A model generated the notes under the pieces. That model was given only the letters and a program-made list of their open reading frames with translations. It was not told where the DNA came from and searched no databases. A DNA stretch of 12,301 nt from CAYTOJ01 sp964439415. GTDB lineage: Bacteria > Pseudomonadota > Alphaproteobacteria > Rickettsiales > CAZAGG01. The position numbers and the translations under genes were made by a program. Of this stretch, positions 1 to 6,752 are shown piece after piece. Position 1 is the first letter of the stretch. Every line of letters begins with the position of its first letter. The stretch spans positions 1 to 12,301 of the forward strand of contig CAYTOJ010000057.1 in the NCBI GenBank assembly GCA_964439415.1. Reading direction: 5' to 3'.

Positions 1-1013
1 ACCCCCTCCGATTTAAACTTCACAATCATGGCCATGGCATCATAGGCCAGACTTGCCAGACGCGGCGGCTGGCCACCGAAAGAACTTGCGTATGTATTCT
101 CGAAACTGCGCCGCTTGATAGGGTCGGAAGATGCAAACCAGGCTCCATTCAGCGAGCCAAGCGTTACGGTTGCCGGATCATCCCACTGGCCACTACCTAA
201 TATCTGGAAGCTCTTAGATGCAGGAAGCATATTGGCAATTACCCGCAACCTCTCACCACCCTCTGGTATTAAAAGCGCGTCGGTATCAGTGGACATCTCC
301 ATCATCCCCGCCACTTTGGCAGGCAAATCTGATCCATCCGGTGAATAAAACTCAACGTGAGCCAGTTTCAAACTTTCATTCTCAGCCGCGTAATCCTCCA
401 GCGCAGCAGAGACCAACCTGCCATAAGCGTCATTGGGCAATAATGCCGACACTCTATGCTTGCCTTGCGATACCGCAAAAGCGAGTACGGATTTAATCTG
501 CTGGTCAGGCATAAAACCGCTGAGATAAGCCCCCTTACCTGCCATCTGCGGATTGTTGGAGAAGGATATTATCGGCACTCCCCGCGCCGCATAAGGCAGC
601 ACACCTTGCAGGGAATCAGAGAAAACCGGCCCCAGAATTATATTACCGCCAGCTTTCAATGCGGATGCTGCTGCGTATCCCGCCTCCTCGCTGGAAGTGC
701 CACTATCCTTAGGGATTATAATAACATCCCCCGGCCTGACATTTGAAGCCTTCACATGATTATTCAGGGACAGCATAGCCGCATTCAGCATCGCCTGCCC
801 CATCTGCGCCCCCTGCCCGCTTAGTGGAGCCAACACTACAACCCTGTATTTGCCATCATCGGTTTTCTGGGTTGCGGTTTTAGCAGCAACCGACTTTTTA
901 TCAGGCCGCCCTTTCCCGGCATCAGTTGGTTGCATACATGCGGCTGTGCTTAAGCATATCGCCAGCACGAAGATTCTTTTGCAGAAAATACTTATGTGTC
1001 TATGTTTAATCAT
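1..1013 (-). CDS. lpoA: Penicillin-binding protein activator lipoprotein, LpoA/LppC-like (partial, 3' end beyond window)
   Basis: This reading frame starts with ATG at 1013 and stays open for 337 codons to the window edge, so the C-terminus is missing. The N-terminus has a basic n-region (KHRH, KR), a hydrophobic core and a lipobox-like STAAC with the acceptor Cys at residue 26, which suggests an outer-membrane lipoprotein. After a charged linker (about 30-55) comes a periplasmic-binding-protein type 1 fold: VVVLAPLSGQGAQMGQAM near 58-75, then NIILGPVFSD and VPIISFSNNP. This pattern is typical of the LppC/YraM family. In E. coli LpoA activates the peptidoglycan synthase PBP1A from the outer membrane. 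That role is inferred here, because alphaproteobacterial members are poorly characterised. The gene is divergent from rsmI with a 35-bp spacer, and this neighbourhood (with yraN and a BON lipoprotein) supports the call. No strong Shine-Dalgarno sequence is visible. Confidence 0.82.
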   Translation of the reverse strand, partial: MIKHRHISIFCKRIFVLAICLSTAACMQPTDAGKGRPDKKSVAAKTATQKTDDGKYRVVVLAPLSGQGAQMGQAMLNAAMLSLNNHVKASNVRPGDVIIIPKDSGTSSEEAGYAAASALKAGGNIILGPVFSDSLQGVLPYAARGVPIISFSNNPQMAGKGAYLSGFMPDQQIKSVLAFAVSQGKHRVSALLPNDAYGRLVSAALEDYAAENESLKLAHVEFYSPDGSDLPAKVAGMMEMSTDTDALLIPEGGERLRVIANMLPASKSFQILGSGQWDDPATVTLGSLNGAWFASSDPIKRRSFENTYASSFGGQPPRLASLAYDAMAMIVKFKSEG

Positions 1014-1048
1014 ACTCAGCAAGTTAGCAGCCTATCAGAATACATTCA

Positions 1049-1903
1049 ATGCAGGAAAATAAAAACGTAGAAAAGAGTGGTTTATATGTGGTTGCCACCC
1101 CCATCGGCAATCTTGGGGATATTTCCATGCGCGCTGTGGATATTCTACGTCAGGCAGCCGTAATCGCCTGTGAGGATACGCGGGTTGCCCGCAAGCTTTT
1201 CAGCGCCTGTAATATAAGTGCTAAACCTGTACTTTTTAACGATCACAGCGGTCAGGAATCTGTTGATAAGATACTATCCATCGCTGCGATAAATATCGCC
1301 GCACTCATTTCAGATGCCGGAACACCTCTGCTTTCCGATCCCGGTTTCACACTGGTGCAGACAGCAAGGCAGCGGCAGATTCCTGTATACCCCATTCCCG
1401 GAGCCTGCGCTGCAATTGCCGCATTGTCAGTATCCGGTCTGCCGACTGATAGATTCTTGTTCCTGGGTTTTCCGCCGCCAAAGCAGGGTAAACGCAGAGC
1501 CTTCTTTATGGAAGTGAAGGGTCGTATGGAGACTATGATCATTTATGAAAGCCCACACCGCATTCTGGAAACTCTGGAGGATATGCTGAGTGTACTTGGC
1601 GACAGAAATATTTTTCTAGCCCGCGAGATCACCAAACTCCATGAGGAACATTTATACGGCCTGACTTCCACAGTGCTCGGCACTCTATCGGCAAGAGAAA
1701 CCATTAAAGGCGAAATTACTCTGGTAATTTCAGGGTCAGAAGCTTTAGAGCAAACCAGCGATAATGACGCTATAGAATGCCTGAAACAGTTGCTGCCGGA
1801 ATCCTCACTTAAAACGGCTGTGGAGAATGCCGCCGCTATCACGGGACTACCAAAAAAGAAATTATATGCCCTCGCCCTCAAAATCACGAAAGGCCAGCCG
1901 TAG
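1049..1903 (+). CDS. rsmI: 16S rRNA (cytidine(1402)-2'-O)-methyltransferase RsmI
   Basis: The product is 284 aa, close to E. coli RsmI. It is a cytosolic enzyme that uses S-adenosylmethionine to methylate the 2'-O of C1402 in the decoding centre of 16S rRNA. It belongs to the tetrapyrrole-methylase fold. Visible family motifs, in order: YVVATPIGNLGDIS (13-26), CEDTR (41-45), SDAGTPLLSDPG (88-99), YPIPGACAAIAALSVSGLP (114-132), FLFLGFPPPK (136-145), YESPHRI (166-172) and a REITKLHEE segment near 192-200. The ATG at 1049 gives the expected short N-terminal extension before the first strand. No convincing Shine-Dalgarno sequence precedes it. The end overlaps the start of yraN, consistent with cotranscription and translational coupling. 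Confidence 0.96.
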   Translation: MQENKNVEKSGLYVVATPIGNLGDISMRAVDILRQAAVIACEDTRVARKLFSACNISAKPVLFNDHSGQESVDKILSIAAINIAALISDAGTPLLSDPGFTLVQTARQRQIPVYPIPGACAAIAALSVSGLPTDRFLFLGFPPPKQGKRRAFFMEVKGRMETMIIYESPHRILETLEDMLSVLGDRNIFLAREITKLHEEHLYGLTSTVLGTLSARETIKGEITLVISGSEALEQTSDNDAIECLKQLLPESSLKTAVENAAAITGLPKKKLYALALKITKGQP

Positions 1904-2234
1904 GGCAAACTCCGGCAAGCGTGCGGAACTTACTGCCTGGGTGCTGTTGTATCTTAAAGGTTACCGCATATTATACCGTAATTTCCGCAGCCCATTGGGG
2001 GAGGTTGATATAATCGCCTTCAAGCGCAACCAGATAATCGCGGTGGAAGTAAAATCACGCCGGAATATGGAGGATGCTCGGCATTCGATAAAAAGCCATC
2101 AGTGGAGCCGTATTGAGCGCGGCATTATGGATTTCATGATGCGGCATGAAAAATATCAACACTGCGACATTCGTTTTGATGCGGTAATGGTTGCGCCAAA
2201 GCGGATGCCGCTGCATATTATCAACGCCAGATAA
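1866..2234 (+). CDS. yraN: YraN family protein (UPF0102), predicted nuclease-fold protein
   Basis: From the ATG at 1866 the product is 122 aa, the usual family length. An upstream in-frame start at 1827 exists but would only add residues lying deeper inside rsmI. Conserved UPF0102 features are GKRAE near 17-21, KGYRILYRNFRSPLGEVDII (31-50) and VEVKSRR (60-66). Glu21, Glu46/Asp48 and Glu61-Val-Lys63 match the acidic and lysine positions of a PD-(D/E)XK-like nuclease core. The cellular function of the family is not established. The N-terminal 15 residues are very basic and Ser-rich. The gene overlaps the rsmI 3' end by 38 bp in another frame, which is typical of the rsmI-yraN pair and suggests one operon. 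Confidence 0.92.
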   Translation: MPSPSKSRKASRRANSGKRAELTAWVLLYLKGYRILYRNFRSPLGEVDIIAFKRNQIIAVEVKSRRNMEDARHSIKSHQWSRIERGIMDFMMRHEKYQHCDIRFDAVMVAPKRMPLHIINAR

Positions 2235-2245
2235 ACGGGGTTAAC

Positions 2246-2869
2246 ATGAGAGGCTCACTTATGAATAATAATCTATCCATAACCAGTGCTGTGATATGCC
2301 TTGCACTTACAACATCCTGCGTGCCTGTAGTAGCAACAACCGGGGCAGTTACAGCCGCAACCGTGACTGAAGAAAGAACGCTTGGCACAGCGGTTGATGA
2401 CGCGGCAATAAAAACCGAACTGGCAGGCCGTTTTTTCAATAAGGATATAGACAACCTGTTCATGAACATCAGCACCGTGGTGGATGAAGGCCGGGTTCTG
2501 CTTACCGGGCATGTCGCAAACCCGGAGACTGCGGTTGACGCGGTAAAAATAGCCTGGAGTGTCAGCGGTGTAAAAGAAGTGATAAATGAAATTCAGGTGA
2601 CTGAACGGCACAGTCTCACCCAGACCTCCCGCGATATTTACATAAAAAGCCGGATCAAGGGGCAGCTTCTGCTGGATAAACACATACGCTCAGTCAACTA
2701 CAATGTAGAGGTGCTCAACGGCGTGGTGTACCTTATCGGCATAGCTATAAATCAGGCTGAACTTAACAAAGTCACCTATATCGCCAGCCATACGCCTTAT
2801 GTCAGCAAGGTAGTAAACTTCGTGCGCCTGCGCAACGACCCCATGCGCGGCAAAGCAGGGAAGCAATAG
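2246..2869 (+). CDS. dolP: Dual BON-domain lipoprotein (DolP/YraP-like)
   Basis: This 207-aa protein has a lipoprotein signal (hydrophobic segment, then LTTSC with Cys25 as acceptor). Two BON repeats follow, about residues 51-118 (DDAAIKTELAGRFF ... INEIQV) and 130-195 (DIYIKSRIKGQLL ... VNFVRL). Each has the alternating helix and strand pattern with a conserved Gly in V-L-L-T-G or V-Y-L-I-G. E. coli DolP has the same lipoprotein plus two-BON architecture and supports outer-membrane integrity by binding anionic phospholipid. The position after yraN in an lpoA cluster fits that orthology. The start could instead be the ATG at 2261, which has GAGAGG 7 nt upstream. I prefer 2246 because it supplies an Arg to the signal-peptide n-region. 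The spacing to yraN is 11 bp, so it is probably cotranscribed. Confidence 0.87.
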   Translation: MRGSLMNNNLSITSAVICLALTTSCVPVVATTGAVTAATVTEERTLGTAVDDAAIKTELAGRFFNKDIDNLFMNISTVVDEGRVLLTGHVANPETAVDAVKIAWSVSGVKEVINEIQVTERHSLTQTSRDIYIKSRIKGQLLLDKHIRSVNYNVEVLNGVVYLIGIAINQAELNKVTYIASHTPYVSKVVNFVRLRNDPMRGKAGKQ

Positions 2870-3109
2870 ACTTCTCTCCCCAAACTCTACTGCGCTGGCA
2901 AATTTGCTTGTCGCTGGCTGCGCTAAGCTGCACAAATGAGATTTGCTAGTCTGCGAGCTAAGCTTAGCTCTCAAATCCGCATGTACCTCGATATACACTT
3001 AGGCTTTAGCTAAAAAACGCTTTAAGCATTTTCCTCACGCCTACGCTCTGCGATGCTCGCTTCGCTACTAAAGCTCACCGCAGCGAATTGCGAAAGAAGT
3101 CTAATGCTT
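2861..3109. repeat. Inverted-repeat-bounded, palindrome-rich convergent junction of dolP and bioA
   Basis: The 205-bp space between the two convergent stop codons holds no gene that I can support. It is bracketed by AAGCAATAGACTTCT (2861-2875) and its near-perfect inverse AGAAGTCTAATGCTT (3095-3109), matching at 14 of 15 positions. The arms reach into the last codons of dolP and bioA respectively. Inside are a perfect 16-bp palindrome (2955-2970), a 10-bp palindrome GCAAATTTGC (2898-2907) and GCTTTAG/CTAAAGC (3003-3009 and 3068-3074). It could be a short palindromic or MITE-like element, or a structured bidirectional 3' region. No clear target-site duplication or U-tract terminator is visible. 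Confidence 0.5.
2955..2970. repeat. Perfect 16-bp palindrome with flanking complementary arms
   Basis: GAGCTAAGCTTAGCTC equals its own reverse complement. The outer sequences GATTTG (2940-2945) and CAAATC (2972-2977) are also complementary, so a longer asymmetric stem with a nine-base bulge on the left is possible. No U-run follows on either strand, so a classic terminator is unlikely. A protein-binding site or a palindromic element is possible. Confidence 0.6.
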
Positions 3110-4343
3110 TATCCATAGCGGTGAAGAGTATTTCCAGCTCATTATCACTTATGGTGAAGGGCGGCATAAGGTAAAGGCAGCCACCAAATGGCCGCAGCCA
3201 TGCGCCATGTTCAATCAGTTTTGCGCGCAGTTGCAGAGTGTTGATTTTTGCCTCGTCATATTCCACTACCCCTATTGCGCCTTTATAGCGAACATTTTTC
3301 ACACCCGGGTGCTGCCTGAAATCCGGCAGTCTGGCGCTGAATATCCGCTCCAGTTGTTCCGCCTGTTTTGCCCGTGGTTCGCGCTCAAACAGGTCAAGAG
3401 AGGCATTGGCGGCGGAGCAGGCCAAAGGATTAGCGGTGAAGGTGGGGCCATGCATCAGGGCTTTGGCGGGGTCATCGCTTAAAAACGCCTGGTAGACCGT
3501 ATCAGTGGCGAGTGTGGCTGCCAGTGTGATATAGCCGCCTGTCAGCGCCTTGCCGAGAATCATGATGTCCGGAGTTATTCCAGCCTCCAGGCAGGCGAAC
3601 ATTGAGCCAGTGCGGTAAAATCCCGTTGCCGCTTCATCAGCAATAAACAACAGATTATGTTTTTTGATGATGCGGTAGATTTCCGCCAGTACATCGGCTG
3701 AGTGGAATTTAAATCCCCCCGCGCACTGTGCCAGCGGCTCTATGATTGCCCCTGCCGCCTCGAGAGCTATGCCCTCAATCGTTTCTTCAAACTCCTGAAA
3801 GCTGTATTCATCGGTTGGAATATCCAGTACCAGTTGCATCGGCATATAGCCCCGGTAGGCTTTATGCAGGCCGCCAGGCTCCGACACACTCATGCAGCCC
3901 ATGGTATCACCATGATAGCCGCCTCTAAAGCATATGAAGCGGTCACGCCGGGAATGCCCCAGGTTCTTCCAGTACTGCACCGCCATTTTCAGCGCTGCTT
4001 CCACCGCTACTGATCCGGAATCGGTAAGGAACACCTTGTTTAGCCCTGGCGGGGCTATTTTCATCAGCCTCTCTGCCAGCCTCTCCGCCGGTTCATGGGT
4101 GATACCACCGAACATGACATGCGGCATCAGCGCAAGCTGTTTTTGCATCTCCTGAATAATATGAGGATGGTTATAGCCATGGCAGACGCTCCACCAGCTT
4201 GCAATGCCGTCCACCAGTTGCCTGCCGTCCTCCAGTTCGATCAAGCAGCCATTGGTTTTAACCGCTTGCAGTGGTGGCGGCGTAATTAATTCCTGAGTAT
4301 ATGGCGGCCAGACATAGCGGTATTGATAGCTGGAGTCGGTCAT
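3075..4343 (-). CDS. bioA: Adenosylmethionine-8-amino-7-oxononanoate aminotransferase (DAPA synthase)
   Basis: The product is a 422-aa class III PLP aminotransferase of normal BioA length. It transfers an amino group from S-adenosylmethionine to KAPA to give 7,8-diaminopelargonate, the antepenultimate step of biotin synthesis. BioA-specific signs are VWPPYTQ (11-17), DGIASWWSVCHGYNHP (45-60) with the paired Trp, FLTDSGSVAVEAALKMA (105-121), YHGDTMG (143-149), the PLP-binding Asp in IADEAATGF (Asp236), the Schiff-base lysine in ILGKALTGG (Lys265) and HGPTFTANPLACSAA (298-312). The gene lies 11 bp downstream of hpt in an apparent operon and has no obvious Shine-Dalgarno sequence. No other bio genes are in this window, so the rest of the pathway must be elsewhere or missing. 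The 3' end converges on dolP. Confidence 0.96.
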   Translation of the reverse strand: MTDSSYQYRYVWPPYTQELITPPPLQAVKTNGCLIELEDGRQLVDGIASWWSVCHGYNHPHIIQEMQKQLALMPHVMFGGITHEPAERLAERLMKIAPPGLNKVFLTDSGSVAVEAALKMAVQYWKNLGHSRRDRFICFRGGYHGDTMGCMSVSEPGGLHKAYRGYMPMQLVLDIPTDEYSFQEFEETIEGIALEAAGAIIEPLAQCAGGFKFHSADVLAEIYRIIKKHNLLFIADEAATGFYRTGSMFACLEAGITPDIMILGKALTGGYITLAATLATDTVYQAFLSDDPAKALMHGPTFTANPLACSAANASLDLFEREPRAKQAEQLERIFSARLPDFRQHPGVKNVRYKGAIGVVEYDEAKINTLQLRAKLIEHGAWLRPFGGCLYLMPPFTISDNELEILFTAMDKALDFFRNSLR

Positions 4344-4354
4344 TGGATTTTAAA

Positions 4355-4891
4355 TTATTCGGTATGCTCCAAAACGCCGATATAGGGCAGTTCGCGGTGA
4401 CGGTTGGCATAGTCCAGACCGTAACCAACCACGAACAAGTCCGGCACTTTAAAGCCGATAAAATCAGCTTTAAGCTCAGGTTTGGTGTTTTTGCCGGGTT
4501 TCTCCAGCAGTACTGCTATGCTTACATCCGCTGCCCCGGCCTCAAATACCATTTTCCTGGCGAATTCCAGGGTGCGGCCTGATTCCAGTATATCATCCAC
4601 CAGCAGAACATACTTATTTTTAACATCAATACTAAGCCCCTTCAGCGCCTGTATTTTTCCGCTGCTTTTCGTGCTGCTGCCGTAGCTGGCCAGGGTGATA
4701 AAATCCACCTGCGGGTTCAGGTTATGGATGCTTAAATCCCTGATTAAATCCGCTGCGAAAATAAAACTGCCGTTAAGCAGTGCCACTACCACCAGTTCCT
4801 TATCAGTAACCGTGACAGCAATATCCGATGCCATGGCTTTCACCCTGCGGCTTATTTCTTCAGCCGTATATAATTCTGTAACTTTATCCAT
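4355..4891 (-). CDS. hpt: Hypoxanthine phosphoribosyltransferase
   Basis: The product is 178 aa, a typical bacterial Hpt length. It is a cytosolic purine-salvage enzyme converting hypoxanthine (and often guanine) plus PRPP to IMP or GMP. Visible motifs are VVALLNGSFIFAADLIRDL (35-53), the flexible-loop sequence LASYGSSTKSSG (68-79), the PRPP-binding signature VLLVDDILESGRTL (95-108) and the purine-binding C-terminal region FVVGYGLDYANRHRELPYIG (153-172). The gene sits 33 bp downstream of the zinc-ribbon gene and 11 bp upstream of bioA, so the three genes probably form one minus-strand transcript. Its substrate PRPP is made by prs, which lies 1.9 kb away in a separate unit. Confidence 0.95.
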   Translation of the reverse strand: MDKVTELYTAEEISRRVKAMASDIAVTVTDKELVVVALLNGSFIFAADLIRDLSIHNLNPQVDFITLASYGSSTKSSGKIQALKGLSIDVKNKYVLLVDDILESGRTLEFARKMVFEAGAADVSIAVLLEKPGKNTKPELKADFIGFKVPDLFVVGYGLDYANRHRELPYIGVLEHTE

Positions 4892-4924
4892 TAGGTAAAT
4901 CTGATTATTAATAATTAGGTATTG

Positions 4925-5581
4925 TTAATTCCTTAAGGCCAGTTCCATGGTGCTGCCCAGTTCAATCCTGATTTTTTTCACAAAGCCATTCCGGGTAGAA
5001 ACATTCTGTTTAAACGGGCGGCTCTCTCCTGGTTTTAGTTTGTAATCATTATCACTTGATTCAAGTGTTTCCAGTTCAATGTCGTTCTTACCGAATGCTG
5101 TATACCGCAAAGTTGGCATGTTTCTATCATGTTCCGAATGGTTTATTACATTGCCTGTAATCAGGAATTTCTGAGCTTCCCTCTCACCTGAACGGTCAAT
5201 AATCACATCGGTTATAACCAGTAAATCCGTATTTTCAAAACCTATGCCTGAATAAACTTTTTTCATAAATGGCATGGTTTGTTCTACTCCATCCCTCAGC
5301 AGAAGCATACTGGATATTATAAGCGTGAACGCTAACACGCCTGCTGCAATGCAGGCAGGCATCAGGTATTTACCGGATGGTATGCGCGCCGGAACTTTAT
5401 ATTTAGGTGGGCTATGACTTGCCTGTGCTGCAGATTTTTCCACCACCTCTTTTATGATCTCAGAGGGTTCCTGCAACCATATGTGAGAGCATTTTCCGCA
5501 CTTCACCATTCTGCCAGCTTGGCCTATTGAATCGGCGCGCACCATGAATCTGGCGGCGCAATCTGGACAGGTGATAATCAT
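4925..5581 (-). CDS. MJ0042-type zinc-ribbon, single-pass membrane protein
   Basis: The start is taken at the ATG at 5581, giving 218 aa that begin MIITCPDCAARF, the usual opening of this family. A TTG two codons upstream is less likely. The N-terminal zinc ribbon uses Cys5/Cys8 and Cys28/Cys31, followed by HIW. A linker rich in Ser and Pro leads to one transmembrane helix, about residues 72-95 (LMPACIAAGVLAFTLIISSM...). The C-terminal part is a beta-rich domain resembling DUF3426-like regions (VIDRSGEREAQKFLITGNVINHS ... LKPGESRPFKQNV). The topology implied is a cytoplasmic zinc ribbon and an exported C-terminal domain. Such proteins are common in alphaproteobacteria, but their function is unknown. 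It is the first gene of the apparent unit with hpt and bioA and is divergent from fdxA. Confidence 0.85.
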   Translation of the reverse strand: MIITCPDCAARFMVRADSIGQAGRMVKCGKCSHIWLQEPSEIIKEVVEKSAAQASHSPPKYKVPARIPSGKYLMPACIAAGVLAFTLIISSMLLLRDGVEQTMPFMKKVYSGIGFENTDLLVITDVIIDRSGEREAQKFLITGNVINHSEHDRNMPTLRYTAFGKNDIELETLESSDNDYKLKPGESRPFKQNVSTRNGFVKKIRIELGSTMELALRN

Positions 5582-5699
5582 ACCCAAGTGACTACATTAA
5601 TGTGCAACGAAAGTGAAACAGTAAATTTTCTTGATTTCTACTTATGTACATCGTACTGCGGATTTGAAGTTACATAAAACACAAGTTCATGAATAGCCG

Positions 5700-6032
5700 A
5701 TGACGTATGTAGTTACTGAAAGTTGCATCAGATGTAAATTTACCGATTGCGTAGAGGTTTGCCCGGTTGATTGTTTTTATGAGGGTGAAAACATGCTGGT
5801 GATAAACCCGGAAGAATGCATAGATTGCGGCGTGTGCGAGCCTGAGTGCCCGATAGAGGCTATAAAGCCGGAATCGGAAGATTTAGTAAGCTATATTGAG
5901 CTTAACAAGAAATTCTCTGAAATGTGGCCTAATATCACACGCAAAAAAGCCGCATTGCCGGATGCTGAAGAATGGCGCAATGTGAAGGATAAACTCCAGC
6001 ACCTCAGCCCCAATCCACCAGTTGAGAAATAA
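5700..6032 (+). CDS. fdxA: 7Fe ferredoxin FdxA ([3Fe-4S] plus [4Fe-4S])
   Basis: The product is a 110-aa soluble electron carrier of the Azotobacter FdI/FdxA type. The cluster cysteines are all present. By analogy with FdI, Cys9, Cys17 and Cys50 would bind the [3Fe-4S] cluster, and Cys21, Cys40, Cys43 and Cys46 the [4Fe-4S] cluster. Cys12 and Cys25 are the extra cysteines usually found in this family. The conserved sequences VEVCPVDCFYEGENMLVINP (18-37) and ECIDCGVCEPECP (39-51) are unmistakable, and the tail with WPNITRKK is typical of the long proteobacterial form. The gene is monocistronic as far as can be seen. It is divergent from the zinc-ribbon gene (118-bp spacer) and convergent with atpH, whose stop codon is 3 bp away. 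The redox partner is not evident here. Confidence 0.96.
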   Translation: MTYVVTESCIRCKFTDCVEVCPVDCFYEGENMLVINPEECIDCGVCEPECPIEAIKPESEDLVSYIELNKKFSEMWPNITRKKAALPDAEEWRNVKDKLQHLSPNPPVEK

Positions 6033-6035
6033 AAT

Positions 6036-6605
6036 CTAGACATACTGGCCGCGTAGTCTGCCTTTAAGGTCAAGCTGAAGTTCTTCCAGCTTGCTGGCTA
6101 TGGTAGCATCGAACATTCTGGAACCGGCTTTGATTCGGATTCCGCCTAATAATTCCGGCACGATCTGGCTTTTAAGCCTGATGCCGGATTTAAACGAGGT
6201 TTTAAGAACCTCTTCAATGCGTTTGATATCATCCTTAACAAGCGGTGTGGCACTATGAACTTCAGCCTCTATTTCCCCGCGTGACTGCGCCATGAGGGAT
6301 TTCATAGCAGGGATTATCTCATCCAATAAGTTCAGACGCCCATTCTTAACCAGAAGTGCCAGAAAATTTCCGGCCAGTTTCCCGGCTTTAAGTTTGTTCA
6401 TTACTCCGGTTAGCACATCTACCTGAATTCTGCGGGGAACGGCCGGGTTGCCCAGCATGGCTCTTAGCTCAGGCGAGGTTTTCAGCGCGGCGGTAAAACC
6501 CAGTAGCGCCTCCAATACGGCTTCCTCCTGCTTGTCCTGAGCAGCCAGTTCCTGTAGTGATCTGGCATAACGCAACGCCAGCAGTGATGAATCAAAAGCA
6601 ACCAT
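6036..6605 (-). CDS. atpH: F1Fo ATP synthase delta subunit
   Basis: This 189-aa protein is of the OSCP/delta family, the stalk subunit connecting the F1 head (alpha subunits) to the b subunits on the cytoplasmic side of the membrane. The N-terminal helical domain opens with ALRYARSLQELA (10-21). The central segment has FLALLVKNGRLNLLDEIIPA, a family hallmark. The C-terminal part has IVPELLGGIRIKAGSRMFDATIASKLEEL, the conserved delta C-terminal signature. Normally atpH heads an atpHAGDC operon in alphaproteobacteria. Here the next gene downstream is the convergent fdxA, so atpH stands alone. No Shine-Dalgarno sequence is apparent before the ATG, and it is divergent from prs with a 147-bp spacer. 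Confidence 0.93.
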   Translation of the reverse strand: MVAFDSSLLALRYARSLQELAAQDKQEEAVLEALLGFTAALKTSPELRAMLGNPAVPRRIQVDVLTGVMNKLKAGKLAGNFLALLVKNGRLNLLDEIIPAMKSLMAQSRGEIEAEVHSATPLVKDDIKRIEEVLKTSFKSGIRLKSQIVPELLGGIRIKAGSRMFDATIASKLEELQLDLKGRLRGQYV

Positions 6606-6752
6606 TTTAAAAATTCAGTTTAAATTTGATAAATTTATAGGCAATGCCTGCTAACATAAGGCTAAGATTAGGGCAAGCAGCAAAAAATGTTTACAATGTC
6701 ATAGCGTGTTGTTAATTGTTTCCTCTTATTGACTTCCAAGCTTAATTTCTCA

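Noticed and set aside
1827..1865. Upstream in-frame ATG for yraN at 1827
   Set aside because: The extra residues are only the rsmI 3' coding sequence in another frame. The 122-aa version matches the family length.
2690..2998. Minus-strand 102-aa open frame across the dolP 3' end and the palindromic spacer
   Set aside because: It lies antisense to a clear BON domain, has no family features, and its N-terminal part is encoded by the palindromic region.
6071..6093. Stem CAAGCTGAAG/CTTCCAGCTTG with one bulge as a terminator for fdxA
   Set aside because: It lies within the atpH coding sequence and no U-tract follows on either strand. It may be incidental.
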